Source: DATILI01 sp035476635 (GTDB lineage: Bacteria; Pseudomonadota; Gammaproteobacteria; Burkholderiales; Burkholderiaceae_C). Taken from it: a DNA stretch of 6,322 bases. The position numbers and the translations under genes are program-made. Of the stretch, positions 1 through 5,514 are shown piece after piece. The stretch is from the NCBI GenBank assembly GCA_035476635.1, contig DATILI010000172.1, positions 1 to 6,322 of the forward strand, written 5' to 3'. Below the pieces are notes generated by a model. The model did not search any database, had not been told where the DNA came from, and worked only from the letters and a program-made list of their open reading frames with translations. The stretch's first letter is position 1; the number at the start of each line of letters is the position of its first letter.

Positions 1-57
1 GCATGGCTGGCATCCGCGTAATGGCAAGGCGCCCATGGTGCAGCCAAGGCGCAACCT

Positions 58-441
58 ATGCAAGCTAATGCATACCCTACATTGCCGAGCTCGATATCAC
101 CGCTCTTCCTGGATCACGTTGTTGGACTGTTACGCGCCGCCACAAGGCGCAGACATTGCACCAATGACCCTTACCACCCGGTCAGCTTCACTGTTGCACA
201 AGATGTCGATGTCAAAGTGAGCTATCCAACGACGACGCTCAAATTATTCCGGTTGACCGCCGCCTTTGTTCCGAAACCCATGAAGGTCTACTCGTTCGAA
301 TACAGGCAGAGCGGGCAAAGCTGCAGCTATCGGCTGCTTGACATCACCAACGGCGAGATGAACGCAACGCCGGTGGCATTCACTGAACGCCAATGGCTTC
401 GTCCTGTTGGTGAATCCGGGCCCTTTTGCAGCGCGCGGTAG
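58..441 (+). CDS. Doubtful hypothetical protein, 127 aa
   Basis: An open frame from ATG (58) to TAG (439-441). I do not recognise the product. The N-terminal third reads poorly as protein (arginine-rich, mixed codon use). The stretch from about residue 40 to 110 has plausible codon choice and alternating hydrophobic and polar residues, which would suit beta strands. There is no convincing ribosome binding site: AAGG at 45-48 lies 9 nt upstream. A 6-bp inverted repeat (TATGCA at 57-62, TGCATA at 69-74) covers the start codon. GC content is well below that of the genes after position 1485, which suggests acquired DNA or a decayed gene. The true start could lie further in, for example ATG at 280. 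Treat it as a possible gene or remnant with no assignable function. Confidence 0.22.
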   Translation: MQANAYPTLPSSISPLFLDHVVGLLRAATRRRHCTNDPYHPVSFTVAQDVDVKVSYPTTTLKLFRLTAAFVPKPMKVYSFEYRQSGQSCSYRLLDITNGEMNATPVAFTERQWLRPVGESGPFCSAR

Positions 442-675
442 GTTTCTGCGCCAGTTGCGGTCCATCGATCGGACGGGCTTTCCGGCATGGGGGTGGGATC
501 AGGCCGACGGGGCGCTCTGATCTGCAACCGCGGTGGGGAGCGACAGGCGGCAAGGGGCCCATTGTTGCCGGTCGTCTCCGTTCGGAACCAGCCGTTCGTT
601 CTCCGCTTTTGGGTCTGTACACTGAAACTCTTCACCAACAATGTCTGGGGCACTCCGTATGTCTCAGCTCTCCGA
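442..675. other. Gene-free gap with two predicted hairpins
   Basis: No credible coding region is seen here. Two local inverted repeats are visible. At 497-522, GATCAG pairs with CTGATC, with an inner GCC/GGC stem and a 3-nt bulge on the 3' side. At 548-570, CGGCAA pairs with TTGCCG across an 11-nt loop that contains GGGGCCC. Neither is followed by a T run, so neither looks like an intrinsic terminator. They could be the folded leader of the gene at 676, part of a repeat element, or chance. I see no good sigma-70 promoter pair in front of 676. Confidence 0.3.
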
Positions 676-1158
676 ATGAATAGAAGCAATGCTCGCGGTT
701 TCTTGAGGGTTGGCTGGTGGGCTGCAGTCGCCGCTATCACCATCCTTGTTGTCGCATCTTGGCTTGCTTCTTACATCTTTGGTGATTCAAAACCAGTCGA
801 ATCTGCCCATGGTCCAGCACCTGACCTCGAGGGACTCTCGACAGTGGAGCTTCGATTGCCAGCTCAGGAATCGGCCATCTCGCTCGAACTAATAGCCACC
901 GTGAGTACAAACGTTCGACCTGGGGGACGGTCAGCATGGCGCGTCTACGTGAATGGCGAGCCAGGCAAGTGCGGGGGCGGCGCGAGCGGTGAAACAGCAG
1001 TCGCAGCACCCAATTCGCTCGACCACGGAGGTATGTTGACTTGCAGGATTGGAATTCAACCGCACACGCCATATGTCTTTCGGCTGGAAAGCCAGAGTGA
1101 GAAAACTGATGGGGCAACAGTTAGCCTTAGAGCACGGATACCCGCCACTAGCAAATAG
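676..1158 (+). CDS. Unrecognised membrane-anchored protein, 160 aa
   Basis: I do not recognise this protein. From ATG 676 it has a short basic N-terminus (three arginines in the first 11 residues) and one strongly hydrophobic segment at about residues 13-35, rich in W, A, I, L and V. A linker of about 25 residues containing prolines follows, then a domain of about 100 residues with alternating hydrophobic patterning that suggests a beta sandwich. Cys99 and Cys123 are the only cysteines and could form a disulfide if the domain is outside the cytoplasm. The hydrophobic segment has no signal peptidase or lipobox site, so it reads as an N-terminal anchor. The frame stays open upstream to 487, but that part overlaps the hairpin region and reads as non-coding, so 676 is preferred although no Shine-Dalgarno is visible. 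Base composition is lower in GC than the downstream genes, consistent with horizontal acquisition. The neighbours give no clue to its role. Confidence 0.55.
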   Translation: MNRSNARGFLRVGWWAAVAAITILVVASWLASYIFGDSKPVESAHGPAPDLEGLSTVELRLPAQESAISLELIATVSTNVRPGGRSAWRVYVNGEPGKCGGGASGETAVAAPNSLDHGGMLTCRIGIQPHTPYVFRLESQSEKTDGATVSLRARIPATSK

Positions 1159-1183
1159 TTGACCGCTAGCGGCGACGTTTTTC
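1158..1183 (+). terminator. Possible intrinsic terminator after the 160-aa protein
   Basis: A hairpin begins on the last base of the TAG stop. GTTG at 1158-1161 pairs with CGAC at 1173-1176 (one G-T pair). After a bulged A, CCG at 1163-1165 pairs with CGG at 1170-1172 around the loop CTAG. Then comes G and five T residues (1178-1182). The stem is short and bulged, so efficiency is uncertain, but its position directly at the stop and the T run support termination of the preceding gene. Confidence 0.4.
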
Positions 1184-1297
1184 TGGGGTGACTAAAGTAC
1201 CGCTTCTGGCCGGCCCCCGACCTAGCCTGCATCGCATTGTGCCTCGTTCACCATCGGGGCGCCGCCATGCGATGCCCGATCAGCCGCGGCGGTTGCA

Positions 1298-1402
1298 GAC
1301 CAGGCCGGTGGGGCACTCTGCGGAGCGAGGTAAAGAAGGAGTCCGCGGCCATAGGCCGCGACGGGTGACACGAGCGCAGCAGAGTGCCCCACCGGCCTGG
1401 TC
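1298..1402. repeat. Perfect 24-bp inverted repeat with nested hairpin
   Basis: The arms lie at 1298-1321 and 1379-1402 and are exact reverse complements over all 24 positions; the left arm contains CAGGCCGGTGGGGCAC. The 57-nt spacer contains its own hairpin, CGCGGCC (1344-1350) with GGCCGCG (1354-1360) around the loop ATA. Folded, the whole is a long GC-rich stem, an internal loop that is purine-rich on its 5' side (about 1322-1343), and a short apical stem. No target-site duplication is seen outside the arms and no T run follows, so neither a classical MITE nor a standard intrinsic terminator fits cleanly. It may be one copy of a dispersed palindromic repeat family or a structured RNA. Confidence 0.85.
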
Positions 1403-1432
1403 CGTCGCCAATCTCCGAACGCCTTCCCTGAC

Positions 1433-1448
1433 CAACTGACGGCAGTTG
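1433..1448 (-). terminator. Weak hairpin downstream of psd
   Basis: CAACTG (1433-1438) and CAGTTG (1443-1448) form a perfect 6-bp stem with a 4-nt loop, 36 nt past the psd stop codon on the minus strand. No T run follows in the psd direction, so if it ends transcription it would probably work with Rho or with the larger inverted repeat beyond it. Confidence 0.25.
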
Positions 1449-1484
1449 TTCGACAGCCGTAGTCACCCAGCACATAACCGATCC

Positions 1485-2330
1485 TCAGGCCACGGTAGCC
1501 ATCGCCTCACCCAGCCGCACCGGCCGCGTCGGCTCCCAATCTTCGTGAAAGCTCACCACGTTCTGCGGGAACAGCATCACCACCGTGGAACCCAGCAGGA
1601 AGCGCCCCATCTCATCGCCTTGCTTCAGCACGATGTTCTGGTCCGCGTAGTTCCATTCGCGGATGCTGCCGCTGCGCGGCGGATTCACCACGCCGTGCCA
1701 GACCGTGGCCATGCTGCCGACGATGGTGGCGCCCACCAGCACGTTCACGAATGGACCATGGGCCGTGTCGAACACGCAGACCACGCGTTCGTTGCGCGCA
1801 AACAGGCCCGGCACGCCGCGCGCGGTCACCGGGTTGACGGAGAACAGATCACCCGGCACGTAGATCATGCGCACCAGCCGCCCATCGCAAGGCATGTGGA
1901 TGCGGTGGTAGTCCTTGGGCGCGAGATAGAGCGTGGCGAAATGGCCGTGGTCGAACTGCGCGGCCAGCGCCGCATCGCCGCCCACCAGCGCGCGCGTCGA
2001 ATAGCTGTGGCCCTTGGCCTGGAAGATCTGGTCGTGCTCGATCGGGCCGAACTGGCTGATGGCGGCGTCGACCGGGCAGACGAACGGCACCTTGGCCAGC
2101 GGCCGCGCGCCTGCGCGCAGCGGGCGCGTGAAGAATTCGTTGAAGGTCGCGTAGCTGCGCGGGTCGGGGTTGGCCGCTTCGCCCATGTTCACGCCATAGC
2201 GCTTGATGAACCACGGAATCACGTTGTGCGTCCACCAGGTCGCGTGCGAGTTGGCGCAAAAGCCCGCGAAAACGGTGAGCGCGCGCTTGGGCAGCAGGTA
2301 CTGGGCCAGTACGGCGAGACGGTCGGACAC
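1485..2330 (-). CDS. psd: Phosphatidylserine decarboxylase proenzyme
   Basis: This membrane-associated enzyme of phosphatidylethanolamine synthesis decarboxylates phosphatidylserine using a pyruvoyl group made by self-cleavage. The 281-residue length is normal for the bacterial proenzyme. The expected catalytic residues are visible: Asp88 in CPVDAAIS, His145 in YHRIHMP, and Ser248 in LLGSTVVMLF. Cleavage between Gly247 and Ser248 would give a long beta chain and a short alpha chain with N-terminal pyruvoyl. The conserved NEFFTR (64-69) and the IFQAKG segment (102-107) are also present. The start is GTG at 2330; a TAG lies three codons upstream in frame, so nothing longer from that side is likely, and no strong Shine-Dalgarno is seen. 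One oddity is that Asp88 is followed by Ala89, where many homologues have Gly. The gene stands alone on the minus strand, converging on the 160-aa protein and diverging from the reductase operon. Confidence 0.97.
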   Translation of the reverse strand: MSDRLAVLAQYLLPKRALTVFAGFCANSHATWWTHNVIPWFIKRYGVNMGEAANPDPRSYATFNEFFTRPLRAGARPLAKVPFVCPVDAAISQFGPIEHDQIFQAKGHSYSTRALVGGDAALAAQFDHGHFATLYLAPKDYHRIHMPCDGRLVRMIYVPGDLFSVNPVTARGVPGLFARNERVVCVFDTAHGPFVNVLVGATIVGSMATVWHGVVNPPRSGSIREWNYADQNIVLKQGDEMGRFLLGSTVVMLFPQNVVSFHEDWEPTRPVRLGEAMATVA

Positions 2331-2445
2331 TGATGGCTACCCGGAGTTCGAGGAGTGAAAATTCTAGCCTCAGCACCGCGGCCAGCCGCTCTGGGCAACA
2401 ATAGGGGCATGAATATTTGTTTGACCCGCATGCAGGGAGGCTCGC
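2331..2445. promoter_or_regulatory. Divergent promoter region of psd and the reductase operon
   Basis: This 115-bp gap lies between two genes pointing away from each other and so should hold both promoters. On the minus strand, TAGAAT (complement of 2361-2366) is a good -10 match 30 nt before the psd GTG, but no good -35 hexamer sits at 16-18 nt. On the plus strand, the AT-richer patch around 2411-2422 (GAATATTTG followed by TTGACC) could be part of a promoter, yet I cannot assign a convincing pair. I looked for a Fur box, which would be expected if the reductase were iron-regulated in the usual way, and did not see one. Confidence 0.4.
2434..2440 (+). promoter_or_regulatory. Shine-Dalgarno of the siderophore-interacting protein
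   Basis: AGGGAGG lies 5 nt before ATG 2446. It is a strong purine-rich match to the 16S rRNA tail and fixes the start of the first gene in the rightward cluster. Confidence 0.7.
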
Positions 2446-3243
2446 ATGGCTGAGACTGGTGAAACCTCCGCTGCGCCCCGCAAACGCTCGCCCCCGCGTC
2501 GCGTGCAGGTGGCGCGCGTGCAAGAGCTCAGTCCCGCGATGCGCCGCATCACCTTGGCCGGCCCCGAGCTCGCCGGCTTTCCCGAGCACCTGCCGGCCAG
2601 CTACATCAAGCTGATCTTTCCCCTGCCGGGGCAGAGCGAGCCACCGGTGCCCACACCCGATGGGCCGCGACCGACGACCATGCGCACCTACACGCCACTG
2701 CATTTCGATGCCGCGGCGCTGCAGATGGACGTCGACTTTGTGATCCATGGCGAAGGTCCTGCCTCCACCTGGGCTGCACAGGCGCAGGTCGGGCAGCACC
2801 TGCTGCTGATGGGGCCGGGGCCGGGCTACAAGCTCGATGAAAGCGCGGCGCAGCACTGGCTGATCGGTGACGACAGCGCGCTGCCGGCGTTCGAGACCGT
2901 CCTCGCCGCGCTGCCAGCCTTTGCCGCAGCGCAGGTGCTGGTGGAAGTGGTGGATGCGCGCGAAGAGCGACCGCTTGGCGGTCCCGTGGCGACCGAAGTC
3001 CGTTGGCTGCCGCGCGGACCGGACAACACGGCCGCCGGGCAAGCCCTGGAAGCCGCTCTGCGCAACCTGCCGCCGCCGCCGCAAGCCCGCATCTACCTGG
3101 CCTGCGAGGCCGCGGCGATGCGGCGCATCCGCCAGCTGCTGGTCGACGAACTGGGCGTGCCGCGCAGCCAGATCGTCGGGCGCGGTTACTGGAAGCTGGG
3201 CACCGTCAACCACCCCGACCATGACTACGGTGAAGACGCTTGA
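2446..3243 (+). CDS. Siderophore-interacting protein, FAD-dependent ferric reductase
   Basis: This is a cytoplasmic flavoprotein of the SIP/ViuB/YqjH family, which reduces ferric siderophores with NAD(P)H so that iron is released after uptake. It is 265 aa long, usual for the family. The N-terminal FAD-binding barrel covers about residues 18-128: Tyr53-Ile-Lys55, then RTYTP at 80-84, which fits the flavin-phosphate motif R-x-Y-T/S, and VDFVIHGEGPASTWA at about 96-110, a segment typical of this family. The NAD(P)H-binding part follows, with GDDSALPA at 141-148 and LACEAAAMRRIR at 218-229, ending in the characteristic GYWKLG at 247-252. The first 18 residues are a proline- and arginine-rich extension. 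The start is supported by a strong ribosome binding site. It heads a five-gene cluster, and its stop is formed within a 10-bp tandem duplication. No siderophore receptor or biosynthesis gene is visible in the window, so the substrate is unknown. Confidence 0.92.
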   Translation: MAETGETSAAPRKRSPPRRVQVARVQELSPAMRRITLAGPELAGFPEHLPASYIKLIFPLPGQSEPPVPTPDGPRPTTMRTYTPLHFDAAALQMDVDFVIHGEGPASTWAAQAQVGQHLLLMGPGPGYKLDESAAQHWLIGDDSALPAFETVLAALPAFAAAQVLVEVVDAREERPLGGPVATEVRWLPRGPDNTAAGQALEAALRNLPPPPQARIYLACEAAAMRRIRQLLVDELGVPRSQIVGRGYWKLGTVNHPDHDYGEDA

Positions 3244-3250
3244 AGACGCC
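3231..3250 (+). repeat. 10-bp tandem duplication at a gene junction
   Basis: TGAAGACGCT at 3231-3240 is followed at once by TGAAGACGCC at 3241-3250, identical in 9 of 10 positions. The unit is not a multiple of three. The TGA opening the second copy is the stop codon of the siderophore-interacting protein, while the TGA of the first copy is out of frame. A possible TTG start (3240) for the next gene also spans the boundary between copies. Confidence 0.8.
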
Positions 3251-3263
3251 ACCCCGGTTCGCC

Positions 3264-4199
3264 ATGCAAGCACCCCTGTTTGAAGCCAGTGGCCTCAGCA
3301 AGCGCTATGGCGATGCGACGGTCGTCAAGGACTTGTCCTTCGAGATCGCGCCCGGCGAATGCCTGGGCGTGATCGGCCCCAACGGCGCGGGCAAGACCAC
3401 CACCATCCGCATGTGCCTGGGGCTGACGGTGCCCGACGCCGGCCAGATCAGCGCCCTGGGGCTGCGCATGCCGCAGGACGCGCTGGCGATCAAGGCGCAG
3501 TTGGGCGTGGTGTCCCAGTTCGACACGCTGGACCCGGATTTCAGCTGCGCCGAGAACCTGCTGGTCTACGGCCGCTACTTCGGCATGAAGGACGCGGCCA
3601 TCCGCGCGCGCATTCCACAGCTGCTGGAGTTCGCCGCGCTTTCGCACAAGGCCGACAGCAAGCCCGGCGAGCTTTCCGGCGGCATGCGGCGGCGCCTGAG
3701 CCTGGCGCGCGCACTGGTCAACGACCCGAAGCTGCTGCTGCTGGACGAACCCACGACCGGCCTGGACCCGCAGGCGCGCCACCTGATGTGGGAGCGCCTG
3801 CAACTGCTCCTGCAGCAGGGCAAGTCGATCCTGCTGACCACGCACTTCATGGACGAGGCCGAGCGCCTGTGCTCGCGCCTGCTGGTGCTGGACCATGGCA
3901 AGAAGATTGCCGAAGGCCGGCCGCGCGACCTCATCGCCGAGCATCTGGAGCCCGATGTGGTCGAAGTCTATGGCGTTGGCGGCAATGGCGAGGCGGGCGT
4001 GCTCGCCGAGTCGCCGCTGAAGGCGCACGCCGCGCGCGTGGAGACCAGCGGCGAGACGGTGTTCTTCTACACCGAGAACGCCAAGCGCCTGCTTGACGCG
4101 CTGTCGGCGTACCCGCAGGTGCGCACCCTGCACCGGCCGGCGAACCTGGAGGATCTTTTCCTCAAACTAACGGGTCGGCAAATCAGAGAGGATGGCTAG
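3264..4199 (+). CDS. NodI-like ABC transporter ATP-binding protein
   Basis: This is the cytoplasmic ATPase of an ABC-2 exporter, closest in my recollection to NodI, which with NodJ exports lipo-chitin oligosaccharides in rhizobia. From ATG 3264 it is 311 aa. All nucleotide-binding motifs are intact: Walker A GPNGAGKT at 38-45, Q-loop Gln85, signature LSGGM at 137-141, Walker B LLLLDEP ending with Asp161-Glu162, D-loop GLD at 166-168 and switch His194. NodI-typical stretches include ENLLVYGRYFGM at 97-108 and PTTGLDPQARHLMWERL at 163-179. A C-terminal domain of about 85 residues follows, ending in the usual LEDLFLKLTG. A longer form from TTG 3240 is possible: it overlaps the previous stop and has GGTGA about 6 nt upstream. 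ATG 3264 is preferred because family proteins begin close to this point, although it lacks a Shine-Dalgarno and may depend on coupling. The partner permease follows directly. The substrate is unknown; no nodulation genes are seen. Confidence 0.94.
   Translation: MQAPLFEASGLSKRYGDATVVKDLSFEIAPGECLGVIGPNGAGKTTTIRMCLGLTVPDAGQISALGLRMPQDALAIKAQLGVVSQFDTLDPDFSCAENLLVYGRYFGMKDAAIRARIPQLLEFAALSHKADSKPGELSGGMRRRLSLARALVNDPKLLLLDEPTTGLDPQARHLMWERLQLLLQQGKSILLTTHFMDEAERLCSRLLVLDHGKKIAEGRPRDLIAEHLEPDVVEVYGVGGNGEAGVLAESPLKAHAARVETSGETVFFYTENAKRLLDALSAYPQVRTLHRPANLEDLFLKLTGRQIREDG
4185..4191 (+). promoter_or_regulatory. Shine-Dalgarno of the NodJ-like permease
   Basis: AGAGAGG lies inside the last codons of the ATPase gene, 7 nt before GTG 4199 and 10 nt before ATG 4202. 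It serves either start and does not decide between them. Confidence 0.55.
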
Positions 4200-4201
4200 T
4201 G

Positions 4202-5020
4202 ATGGAAACTGCCTTGGCCGCTCCCCGGCTTTCGATTTGGCGCACGCCCGATCTTTCGCGGCGCTGGTGGCCGGTGTTCCTGCGCAATCTTCTGGTCTGG
4301 CGCAAGCTGGCCATTCCCAGCCTGGTGGGCAACATCGCCGAGCCGCTGATCTGGCTCATGGCCTTTGGCTACGGCATGGGTGCGCTGGTGGGCCAGGTGC
4401 AGGTGAACGGGCAGAGCGTGCCCTACATCGTGTTCCTGGCCGGCGGCTCGATTTGCATGAGCGCCATGAACGCGGCATCGTTCGAAGCGCTGTACTCGGC
4501 CTTCTCGCGCATGCATGTGCAGAAAACCTGGGACGGCATCATGAACGCGCCGGTGAGCCTGGACAACATCGTACTGGCCGAGATGCTGTGGGCCGCCTTC
4601 AAGGCCTTGTTCACCGTGACCGCCATCCTGGGCGTGATGCTGGTGCTGAACATCAGCCACAGCCCCAAGCTGCTGGTGGCGTGGCCGCTGTTGTTCCTGG
4701 CCGGCATCACGTTCTCGTGCATCGCGCTCATTTTCAATGCGCTGGCCAAGGGCTACGACTTCTTCACCTACTACTTCACGCTGTTCCTCACGCCCACAAT
4801 GTTCCTGGGCGGCGTGTTCTTCCCGCTGGACCAGTTGCCCGGCGTGGTTCGCGCCGTGGCGCAGTGGCTGCCGCTGACGAACGCGGTGGAGCTGGTACGG
4901 CCCTTGTTCCTGGACCAGTGGCCCGCGAATCCGCTGCGTGGCCTGCTGGTGCTGGTGGCCTACGCCATCGGGGCGTTCTGGGTGGCGCTGGCCCTCACGC
5001 GCAAGCGGTTCGGCGGATGA
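4202..5020 (+). CDS. NodJ-like ABC-2 type permease
   Basis: This is the inner-membrane partner of the preceding ATPase. It has 272 aa from ATG 4202, or 273 from the GTG at 4199 that overlaps the ATPase stop, close to the usual NodJ length of about 260. After a cytoplasmic N-terminus with the NodJ-like RNLLVWRK motif (residues 28-35), six hydrophobic segments can be drawn at about 41-64, 73-97, 123-149, 156-180, 186-207 and 247-266. The TWDGIMNAPVSLDNIVLAEM region between segments 2 and 3, and MFLGGVFFPLDQLP (200-213) at the end of segment 5, match the pattern of the NodJ/ABC-2 family, where the latter is highly conserved. The protein ends in a basic tail, RKRFGG. Two subunits would pair with two ATPase subunits to form the exporter. 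The end overlaps the next gene by ATGA. The cargo cannot be read from the sequence; lipids, glycolipids or drugs are all possible for this family. Confidence 0.94.
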   Translation: METALAAPRLSIWRTPDLSRRWWPVFLRNLLVWRKLAIPSLVGNIAEPLIWLMAFGYGMGALVGQVQVNGQSVPYIVFLAGGSICMSAMNAASFEALYSAFSRMHVQKTWDGIMNAPVSLDNIVLAEMLWAAFKALFTVTAILGVMLVLNISHSPKLLVAWPLLFLAGITFSCIALIFNALAKGYDFFTYYFTLFLTPTMFLGGVFFPLDQLPGVVRAVAQWLPLTNAVELVRPLFLDQWPANPLRGLLVLVAYAIGAFWVALALTRKRFGG

Positions 5021-5514
5021 ATCCAACGAATTCTCCAGCGATCTCTGCGGAGTTCATCGCCATGATGGACCGCGGCGTCTCGGTCATCGCCAGTTCGCGC
5101 GACCAGGCCAATCGGCCCAGCATCATGCGCGCCGTGGGCAGCGCCGTTGCGCCCGATGCCAGCCTGGTGACGGTCTATGTCTCGCGCCGCCAGTCGCGCC
5201 AATTCCTGCAGGACGTGGCGGCCACGGGGCGGATTGCGGTGGTGTTCAGCGAGCCGTCCACGCACCGCACTGTGCAGGTCAAGGGCGTGCAGGCAAGCAT
5301 CCGCAGCGCGGAAGCCGCCGACGAGCCCGTGCTGGCGCGCTACCTCGCCTCCATGGAGATCGAGATCCAGCGCGTGGGCTTTGGCCCGCCAGTGACGCGG
5401 GCGATGCTCGCATACAAGCTGGAGGACTTGGTGGCGATCAGCTTTGCGCCGGCGCAGGCCTTTGACCAGACGCCCGGCCCCAAGGCCGGTGCGCCGATGG
5501 GAGTCAGAGCATGA
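5017..5514 (+). CDS. PPOX-fold flavin-binding family protein, 165 aa
   Basis: This is a small soluble protein of the pyridoxamine 5'-phosphate oxidase-like split-barrel superfamily, whose members bind FMN, F420 or heme. The evidence is the single-domain length, an N-terminal barrel strand (GVSVIASSRDQANRPSIMRA, 20-39), VTVYVSRRQSRQFLQDV at 51-67 where the family usually contacts a cofactor phosphate, and the STHRTVQVKG strand at 81-90. The final part, after about residue 135 (LEDLVAISFAP), is short, and the tail is rich in Gly, Ala and Pro. The start overlaps the permease stop (ATGA at 5017-5020) and the stop overlaps the next start (ATGA at 5511-5514), so translation is probably coupled on both sides. 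The exact reaction is unknown; it is not expected to be the true PdxH enzyme. It may act as a flavin reductase, sensor or cofactor-binding partner of the following PPOX-GAF protein. Confidence 0.85.
   Translation: MNPTNSPAISAEFIAMMDRGVSVIASSRDQANRPSIMRAVGSAVAPDASLVTVYVSRRQSRQFLQDVAATGRIAVVFSEPSTHRTVQVKGVQASIRSAEAADEPVLARYLASMEIEIQRVGFGPPVTRAMLAYKLEDLVAISFAPAQAFDQTPGPKAGAPMGVRA

Larger units (their letters stand above)
1159..1484. other. Structured gene-free region between two convergent genes
   Basis: This 326-nt stretch separates the 160-aa protein (+) from psd (-), whose 3' ends face each other. Open frames in it are short and run through the repeats, so they are not called as genes. It holds a terminator-like hairpin at 1158-1183, a smaller hairpin at 1253-1280 (ATCGGG pairing with CCCGAT), a CCGCC/GGCGG pairing between 1262-1266 and 1288-1292, the long inverted repeat at 1298-1402, and the short hairpin at 1433-1448. 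The density of self-complementary sequence is unusual for a simple spacer and would fit a bidirectional terminator, a palindromic repeat insertion or a structured RNA. Confidence 0.6.

Noticed and set aside
2..220. Frame open from the left edge that could be the tail of an upstream gene
   Set aside because: The translation is unrecognisable and overlaps another doubtful frame; nothing distinguishes it from chance.
646..655. TGGGGCACTC, shared with the left arm of the inverted repeat at 1309-1318
   Set aside because: A 10-base match in 6.3 kb of GC-rich DNA is not strong enough to call a second repeat copy.
1298..1402. Classification of the inverted repeat as a MITE or insertion sequence
   Set aside because: No direct repeats flank the arms and there is no transposase, so an element class cannot be claimed.
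1188..1439. Short plus-strand frame through the inverted repeat
   Set aside because: Its sequence is dictated by the repeat arms, with no ribosome binding site and no protein-like pattern.
1849..3273. Long minus-strand open frame (474 codons) across the reductase gene and part of psd
   Set aside because: It is antisense to two clear genes, has arginine-, glutamine- and histidine-rich low-complexity translation and no domain motif. Long antisense frames are expected in GC-rich coding DNA.
3225..4133. Minus-strand open frame (302 codons) opposite the ABC ATPase
   Set aside because: It is a shadow of a gene with all ABC motifs intact; the translation is compositionally biased and unrecognisable.
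4192..5016. Plus-strand frame open through the whole permease gene and continuous with the PPOX gene, suggesting a 440-aa fusion
   Set aside because: The first 275 codons are an off-frame reading of the permease, rich in Gly, Ala, Arg and His. Only the part from ATG 5017 resembles a real protein.
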